This document shows, one piece after another, positions 57,454 through 64,000 of a stretch of 64,000 nt of DNA. Position 1 is the first letter of the stretch, and each line of letters begins with the position of its first letter. The stretch lies in assembly GCF_009733865.1 (NCBI RefSeq), contig NZ_WOFB01000001.1, positions 62,001 to 126,000 of the forward strand, in the 5' to 3' direction. Below the pieces are notes generated by a model that worked only from the letters and a program-made list of their open reading frames with translations, had not been told where the DNA came from and did no database searches. The position numbers were made by a program, and so were the translations under genes. This stretch comes from Oceanobacillus salinisoli. GTDB lineage: Bacteria > Bacillota > Bacilli > Bacillales > Amphibacillaceae.

Positions 57454-58365
57454 ATGATTCTAACTGCACCATTGGATAGAGTATTTTTAGAAATCGGTCC
57501 GTTGACGATTTATTGGTATGGGGTTATTATTGCAGCAGGCGCTGCTTTAGGTCTTTGGCTGGCAATGAAGGAAGCTGATCGTTTAGGATTAAATAAAGAG
57601 CTGCTTATAGATTTTATCGTATTTGCTGTTCCTATCGCTATTCTATGTGCCAGAATTTATTATGTTACCTTTGAATGGGAAAGATATGCAAATGGTCCGT
57701 TTTGGCGTGTGTTTGCTGTTTGGGAAGGCGGTTTGGCCATTCATGGTGCGATTATCGGTGGATTTCTCGTTGCAGTTGTGTTTGCACGGGTGAAAGAGAT
57801 TTCTTTCTGGCAGCTGCTGGACATTATTGCACCAAGTCTCATTCTTGGTCAGGCCATTGGCCGCTGGGGAAACTTTATGAACCAGGAGGCACATGGGGGG
57901 CCACTTCCTGAAGGTTCGGTGATTTATGATATTGTTCCTGACTTTATTTTGAATCAGATGACGATAGATGGGATTACCTATCATCCTACATTTTTATATG
58001 AATCGTTATGGAATTTAGTCATCTTTACACTTCTGTTACTATTAAGGAGATATAATCCATTACGTGGGGAATTATTCTTAGCGTATGTCATTGGTTACTC
58101 TATTGGAAGATACTTTATTGAAGGGATGCGGACCGATAGCCTATACGTATTCGGTGATCTCCGTACAGCACAATTAGTTTCCATAGCTGGAATCATTGTT
58201 GCAATTATCTTAATTATTTACCGTCGCAGAACCGTTACGGAGAAGTATAATGATGTTCCGGCGCAAGGCCAGAATAACCCAGGAAATAAAAATAAGTCAA
58301 ATAAAAACAATAAATCTAAGAAGAAAAAAAATAGGAAGAATAAAAATAAGAATAAACGAAAATAG
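57454..58365 (+). CDS. lgt: Prolipoprotein diacylglyceryl transferase Lgt
   Basis: The 303-residue membrane enzyme transfers diacylglycerol from phosphatidylglycerol to the lipobox Cys. It has seven membrane segments and the signature [14 protein letters not shown], as well as [11 protein letters not shown]. The last 35 residues are almost only Lys, Asn, Arg and Gly, an unusually long basic cytoplasmic tail. It is encoded 13 bp after hprK. Confidence 0.96.
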   Translation: MILTAPLDRVFLEIGPLTIYWYGVIIAAGAALGLWLAMKEADRLGLNKELLIDFIVFAVPIAILCARIYYVTFEWERYANGPFWRVFAVWEGGLAIHGAIIGGFLVAVVFARVKEISFWQLLDIIAPSLILGQAIGRWGNFMNQEAHGGPLPEGSVIYDIVPDFILNQMTIDGITYHPTFLYESLWNLVIFTLLLLLRRYNPLRGELFLAYVIGYSIGRYFIEGMRTDSLYVFGDLRTAQLVSIAGIIVAIILIIYRRRTVTEKYNDVPAQGQNNPGNKNKSNKNNKSKKKKNRKNKNKNKRK

Positions 58366-58370
58366 CGATG

Positions 58371-58395
58371 AAATCCCTGCTTCTAGCAGGGATTT
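58371..58395 (+). terminator. Hairpin after lgt
   Basis: AAATCCCTGC pairs with GCAGGGATTT around TTCTA. The T-run is short, so partial read-through to yvoD is likely. Confidence 0.65.
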
Positions 58396-58436
58396 ATCAA
58401 AATGAATGAAGATTACAATATGAAGGAGTTTTGGAT

Positions 58437-59393
58437 ATGTCCGGAACACTTTACCGAGGCCTAAAACAAGGCCTATTAACCACGTGGACGTTGGGGAAGG
58501 TCATTTTCCCAATAACTTTAATTGTTACGATTTTGCAATTCACTCCAGCTCTACCTTGGGTGATTAACCTATTGGAACCTGTCATGGGTTTACTGGGATT
58601 GTCGGGGGAAGCGGCAGTGCCTTTAGTTTTAGGAAATGTTTTGAATTTATATGCAGGAATTGCCGCTATTATATCTTTTGATTTTACGGTGAAAGAAGTA
58701 TTTATTATGGCTGTCATGCTCTCCTTTTCCCATAATTTATTTGTGGAATCTGCTGTGGCATCCAAGGTGGGGGTCAAATGGTGGGTAATAGTAAGTGTTC
58801 GTGTTGGATTGGCATTATTATCTGCTGTATTGATTAACTTACTGTGGAACGGAGGAGCACAAGCAGCTCAATATGGATTTATCTCAGTAGAAGAGGCTGT
58901 CCCTAATGGATGGTGGGAAATTGCGTTTCATGGAATGGAAACAGCCGCTATAGCAATTGTTCAATTAGCTCTCATTGTTATCCCATTAATGATTATCATG
59001 CAAGTCATGCGTGAAAAAGGCTGGTTAAATGCATTATCTAATCTGCTGGCACCTTTTATGAAGGTTCTGGGAATGAATAAAAACACATCCATGACCATGG
59101 TTGCTGGACTTACAATTGGTCTTGCCTATGGTGCAGGCCTAATGATTCAAGCGGTGAAAGAAGATGGTGTATCCAAAAAAGACATGTATTTAGCACTTAT
59201 ATTCCTTGTATCCTGTCATGCGGTTGTAGAGGATACATTAATCTTTATCCCGTTAGGAATACCAGTTTGGCCATTGTTATTGATTCGATTAACAACAGCC
59301 ATATTATTAACGATGGCAATTTCTATAATTATGAACAAAATGGAAAAGCGTAGAAAGGATGCAGCAAATGAACATTCGTACAATACTATTTGA
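58437..59393 (+). CDS. yvoD: YvoD-like nucleoside recognition (Gate) membrane protein
   Basis: The 318-residue protein has about eight membrane segments with two related halves, each carrying the Gate/nucleoside-recognition pattern (PLVLGNVLNLYAGIAAI and MVAGLTIGLAYGAGLMI). The transported or sensed ligand is unknown. The ATG at 58437 is 8 nt from AAGGAG and is preferred over the TTG at 58431. The order lgt-yvoD-ppaX is as in B. subtilis. Confidence 0.88.
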   Translation: MSGTLYRGLKQGLLTTWTLGKVIFPITLIVTILQFTPALPWVINLLEPVMGLLGLSGEAAVPLVLGNVLNLYAGIAAIISFDFTVKEVFIMAVMLSFSHNLFVESAVASKVGVKWWVIVSVRVGLALLSAVLINLLWNGGAQAAQYGFISVEEAVPNGWWEIAFHGMETAAIAIVQLALIVIPLMIIMQVMREKGWLNALSNLLAPFMKVLGMNKNTSMTMVAGLTIGLAYGAGLMIQAVKEDGVSKKDMYLALIFLVSCHAVVEDTLIFIPLGIPVWPLLLIRLTTAILLTMAISIIMNKMEKRRKDAANEHSYNTI

Positions 59394-60003
59394 TTTAGAT
59401 GGCACATTAATTGATACCAATGAATTAATTATCGCATCATTTACCCATACATTTAAGCATTACAATTTACCATATACTAGGGAAGAAATAATCGAATTCA
59501 ATGGTCCCCCATTAAAAGAAACATTCACGAACATCAATCCGAATCGTGCCGAGGAGATGGTTGATGTTTACCGGGAACATAATTTGCGGGAACATGATAA
59601 TTATGTGACAGCTTTTCCGAATGTTATGGAGGTGTTGGATGCACTAAAAGAAAAGAACTTTATGCTAGGTATAGTTACAACCAAAATGACAGAAAGTGTA
59701 AACCGAGGACTGAAGATTGCAGGTTTGGAAAACTATTTTGATTCGATTGTTACACTGGATGATGTGACCCATCCGAAACCACATCCTGAACCAGTCATTA
59801 AAGCAATGAAAGCACTGGATGCAGATGCAGCTTCTACGTTGATGGTTGGAGATAATTCGCATGATATTGAGTCAGGCCAGAATGCAGGTGTAGAGACGGC
59901 AGGTGTTGCCTGGTCCTTTAAGGGGAAAGAACGCTTGCAGCAGTTAAATCCAACCTATATGCTGGAGGACATGCGTGACTTGTTAAAAATTGTAGGGGTG
60001 TAG
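59368..60003 (+). CDS. ppaX: PpaX pyrophosphatase (HAD family)
   Basis: The 211-residue HAD hydrolase has DLDGTLIDT (motif I) near the N-terminus, VTTKM (II), KPHPEPV (III) and MVGDNSHDIESG (IV). PpaX hydrolyses pyrophosphate released by HPrK when it dephosphorylates P-Ser-HPr, pulling that reaction forward. I start at ATG 59368, which overlaps the end of yvoD by 26 bp. Confidence 0.95.
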   Translation: MNIRTILFDLDGTLIDTNELIIASFTHTFKHYNLPYTREEIIEFNGPPLKETFTNINPNRAEEMVDVYREHNLREHDNYVTAFPNVMEVLDALKEKNFMLGIVTTKMTESVNRGLKIAGLENYFDSIVTLDDVTHPKPHPEPVIKAMKALDADAASTLMVGDNSHDIESGQNAGVETAGVAWSFKGKERLQQLNPTYMLEDMRDLLKIVGV

Positions 60004-60007
60004 AAAA

Positions 60008-60526
60008 ATGCGCAGAACGAAGCGATATCCTGTTAAGAAAGGAAATTCCTTATGGCAAATATATCAAACGGTATCTTTTTGGAAAGTATTTAAAAATACC
60101 GTTATTATCATCATTGGAAGATATACCCCATTTATGCCTTTAAAAAATTGGCTTTATCGTACATGTTTACGGATGAAAATAGGCAACGAGACTGCTTTTG
60201 CGTTTATGGTTGTTCCCGATATTATGTATCCGGAAAAAATAACTGTTGGAAAAAACAGTATTATTGGTTATAATACAACGATTTTAGCTCATGAGTATTT
60301 AATTGATGAATATCGGATTGGTGAGGTAGTGATTGGTGATGAAGTGATGATAGGTGCCAACTCTACCATACTCCCGGGAGTAACAATCGGGAATCGTGCC
60401 ACCATCTCGGCAGGAACATTAGTGCACAAAGATGTTCCTGCTGGCTCATTAGTCGGTGGAAATCCGATGGAGATTATTTATACGAAGGAAGAGATGGAAG
60501 AGAGGAAGCAAAAAGGGGGAAATTAG
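60008..60526 (+). CDS. yvoF: YvoF acyltransferase, left-handed beta-helix
   Basis: The 172-residue protein has hexapeptide repeats (ITVGKNSIIGYNTTIL, IGDEVMIGANSTILPGVTIGN, RATISAGTLVHKDVP) of the LbH O-acetyltransferase class, ending with GGNPMEIIYTK. The substrate is unknown. It lies 4 bp after ppaX as in the B. subtilis hprK operon. Confidence 0.92.
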   Translation: MRRTKRYPVKKGNSLWQIYQTVSFWKVFKNTVIIIIGRYTPFMPLKNWLYRTCLRMKIGNETAFAFMVVPDIMYPEKITVGKNSIIGYNTTILAHEYLIDEYRIGEVVIGDEVMIGANSTILPGVTIGNRATISAGTLVHKDVPAGSLVGGNPMEIIYTKEEMEERKQKGGN

Positions 60527-60528
60527 AA

Positions 60529-61071
60529 ATGGTTGAAATTCCAACAGGGATATTGCCAGCGGTTAGAAAGACAAAGGACTTTGAAAATGCACTTCAAACC
60601 TCGTATGAAACGATTGTTTTATTGGAAACAAGATTAACTAATCTAAAAAATATAGTAAGGTATGCTAAAAAGGAGAAGAAAAATATCCTTGTTCACTTTG
60701 ATTTAATTCAAGGATTAAAAGCAGATGAATATGGTATAGAATTTTTAATTCGGGAAATCAAGCCAGATGGCATTTTGTCGACTCGGGGAAATGTTATTAC
60801 ATTAGCAAAAAAGCATAATTTATTAGCAATTCAGCGGGTGTTCTTGTTAGATAGTATTGCGTTGGAGCACAATTTGAAACAAATGAAGCGATTTAAACCT
60901 GATGGTGTTGAAGTACTTCCAGGGCTTATGCCAAGTATCATTAATAAAGTATATACAGAAACAAACATACCTGTAATAGCAGGCGGATTGATTACAAAGA
61001 AGGAAGAAATAAATGCAGCATTGAACGCAGGTGCCGTAGCAATATCCACATCAAATAAAGAATTATGGTGA
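60529..61071 (+). CDS. glpP: GlpP glycerol uptake operon antiterminator
   Basis: The 180-residue protein has a TIM-barrel-like fold with the GlpP pattern ILVHFDLIQGLKADEYGIEFLI, ILSTRG, and VEVLPGLMPSII...IPVIAGGLI. With glycerol-3-phosphate it binds leader RNA and prevents termination ahead of glp genes. The leader terminator it probably acts on lies at 61519-61578. It follows yvoF by 2 bp, so it may be cotranscribed with hprK as well. Confidence 0.93.
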   Translation: MVEIPTGILPAVRKTKDFENALQTSYETIVLLETRLTNLKNIVRYAKKEKKNILVHFDLIQGLKADEYGIEFLIREIKPDGILSTRGNVITLAKKHNLLAIQRVFLLDSIALEHNLKQMKRFKPDGVEVLPGLMPSIINKVYTETNIPVIAGGLITKKEEINAALNAGAVAISTSNKELW

Positions 61072-61148
61072 TTTTAGTTACATAGTGTGTATTCTTTAAG
61101 GCTGCTACCACTTTACTTAGATATTGATTACTTTGTTATTTAACTTTA

Positions 61149-61436
61149 AGAGGATGTTCAAAAAGTCCGGCGAAAATGACACATCGATAGAGGACCTTCT
61201 ACTAAAAACCGCCCACGTCCTTGAAAAAGAAAAACACTTTTTCTGCGTGCGATGTATCGCTGACGAAGTGTTCCTTGTCCTGTGGGCAACGTAGAAGTCA
61301 CCACAACACGCGCAAGCTCGTTGGCTCGCTTTTCCGTTGCTCTTGTATTAACTGCATACGTTCCGCTACTCAAAGCTTCGCCGCCTCGAACTTCTCGGTC
61401 CTTTTCATCCTCTTTTTTGAACACGCACTTTAAACT
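61149..61436. mobile_element. MITE-like repeat family B, copy 2, with 56-bp insertion
   Basis: It starts AGAGGATGTTCAAAAAGTCC and ends CATCCTCTTTTTTGAACACG, giving inverted ends of about 17 bp. It carries the 56-bp insert at 61222-61277. The block GTTGGCTCGCTTTTCCGTTGCTC lies after the CCCACG/GTGGG block here but before it in copy 1, so modules have been rearranged. It separates glpP from the glpFK promoter. Confidence 0.75.
61222..61277. mobile_element. 56-bp nested insertion, copy 2
   Basis: It starts TGAAAAAGAAAAACAC and ends TGTTCCTTG, with perfect TCCT on both sides (61218-61221 and 61278-61281) and GTGGG next. AGAAAAA-CAC-TTTTTCT makes a perfect 7-bp hairpin, and GCGAT/ATCGC a second one. 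The empty site is seen at 55988-56006. Confidence 0.75.
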
Positions 61437-61455
61437 ATAAAGATATATAAAGTTA

Positions 61456-61484
61456 TTGACAGCGCTTTCATGTAGTGATAGTAT
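61456..61484 (+). promoter_or_regulatory. glpFK promoter with overlapping cre site
   Basis: TTGACA (61456-61461), a 17-bp spacer and TAGTAT (61479-61484). TGACAGCGCTTTCA (61457-61470) matches the cre consensus TGWAANCGNTNWCA except for one base and covers the -35 box. CcpA bound here would block initiation when sugar is abundant. Confidence 0.85.
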
Positions 61485-61518
61485 AGCAATACAAGTTAAA
61501 TTAGTGATGGAGAAATGG

Positions 61519-61578
61519 AGATCCACGTTAAAGTAATTGTACCAGCCAAAGGTATGATGTTTTAATGTGGGTCTTTTT
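61519..61578 (+). terminator. glpF leader terminator, GlpP target
   Basis: AGATCCACGTTAAA pairs with TTTAATGTGGGTCT with one mismatch, followed by TTTTT. It lies between the promoter and glpF, the position of the GlpP-controlled terminator in Bacillus glp operons. Confidence 0.85.
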
Positions 61579-61633
61579 GCATTCTATTTAACTTGTTTAC
61601 TAGATTCTAATATTGTAAAGGGGTGTTAGGATT

Positions 61634-63969
<2,336 letters not shown>

Positions 63970-64000
63970 ATAATAGGCTGATTAATTAGCACATATAATT

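Overview
The window is chromosomal DNA of a low-GC, endospore-forming Firmicute of the Bacillaceae, most like the halotolerant Oceanobacillus/Virgibacillus group. The evidence is the conserved Bacillus gene order (degS-degU-degV-comFA-comFC, yvyF-flgM-flgN-flgK-flgL-yviE-fliW-csrA, flaG-fliD-fliS-fliT-hpf-secA-prfB, cccB-ftsE-ftsX, ctpB-minJ-uvrB-uvrA, hprK-lgt-yvoD-ppaX-yvoF, glpP-glpF-glpK), strong AGGAGG ribosome sites, frequent TTG/GTG starts and acidic proteins. I saw no rRNA, tRNA or CRISPR array.

Layout. 1-4.2 kb: accessory genes (a 3' DUF779 fragment, a PRK06851-like P-loop protein, a phosphodiesterase), an IS21-like end remnant and an integrase remnant. 4.2-10.2 kb, minus strand: a thiazole/oxazole-modified peptide (TOMM) cluster of the heterocycloanthracin/sonorensin type. 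Its precursor carries four identical 13-residue His/Cys repeats. It is followed by a ThiF-like maturation protein, a fused YcaO cyclodehydratase and a double-domain SagB dehydrogenase, and flanked by decayed mobile DNA (integrase, Excalibur-domain and IS91 remnants). 11.4-15.2 kb: an IDEAL-domain protein, a PbpC-like penicillin-binding protein and an LCP ligase.

15.9-21.3 kb is a compact matrix (biofilm) module: a class D sortase divergent from tapA, sipW, two tasA-type genes and a third TasA-like protein with an LPDTA sorting signal, then sinI and sinR. Seven SinR-box-like sites lie between the sortase and tapA. A c-di-GMP-I riboswitch lies directly in front of sinI. Together these suggest that c-di-GMP sets the SinI:SinR balance, SinR represses the matrix operon, SipW processes the fibre subunits, and the sortase could anchor one of them to the wall.

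22-64 kb is mostly core genome: two-component regulation, competence, late flagellar genes (without hag at its usual place), ribosome hibernation, secretion, RF2 with its programmed frameshift, cell division and wall hydrolysis, nucleotide excision repair behind an SOS box, bacillithiol synthesis, carbon-catabolite signalling and glycerol uptake behind a cre-overlapped promoter and a GlpP-type leader.

The intergenic regions carry several families of short repeats. A 56-bp sequence is inserted at the same TCCT/GTGGG target inside two unrelated repeat families (54486-54541 and 61222-61277), which looks like a very small mobile element. The strongest leads for new biology are the His/Cys TOMM precursor, the riboswitch-sinI arrangement, the LPDTA TasA-like protein with its sortase, and the nested 56-bp element.
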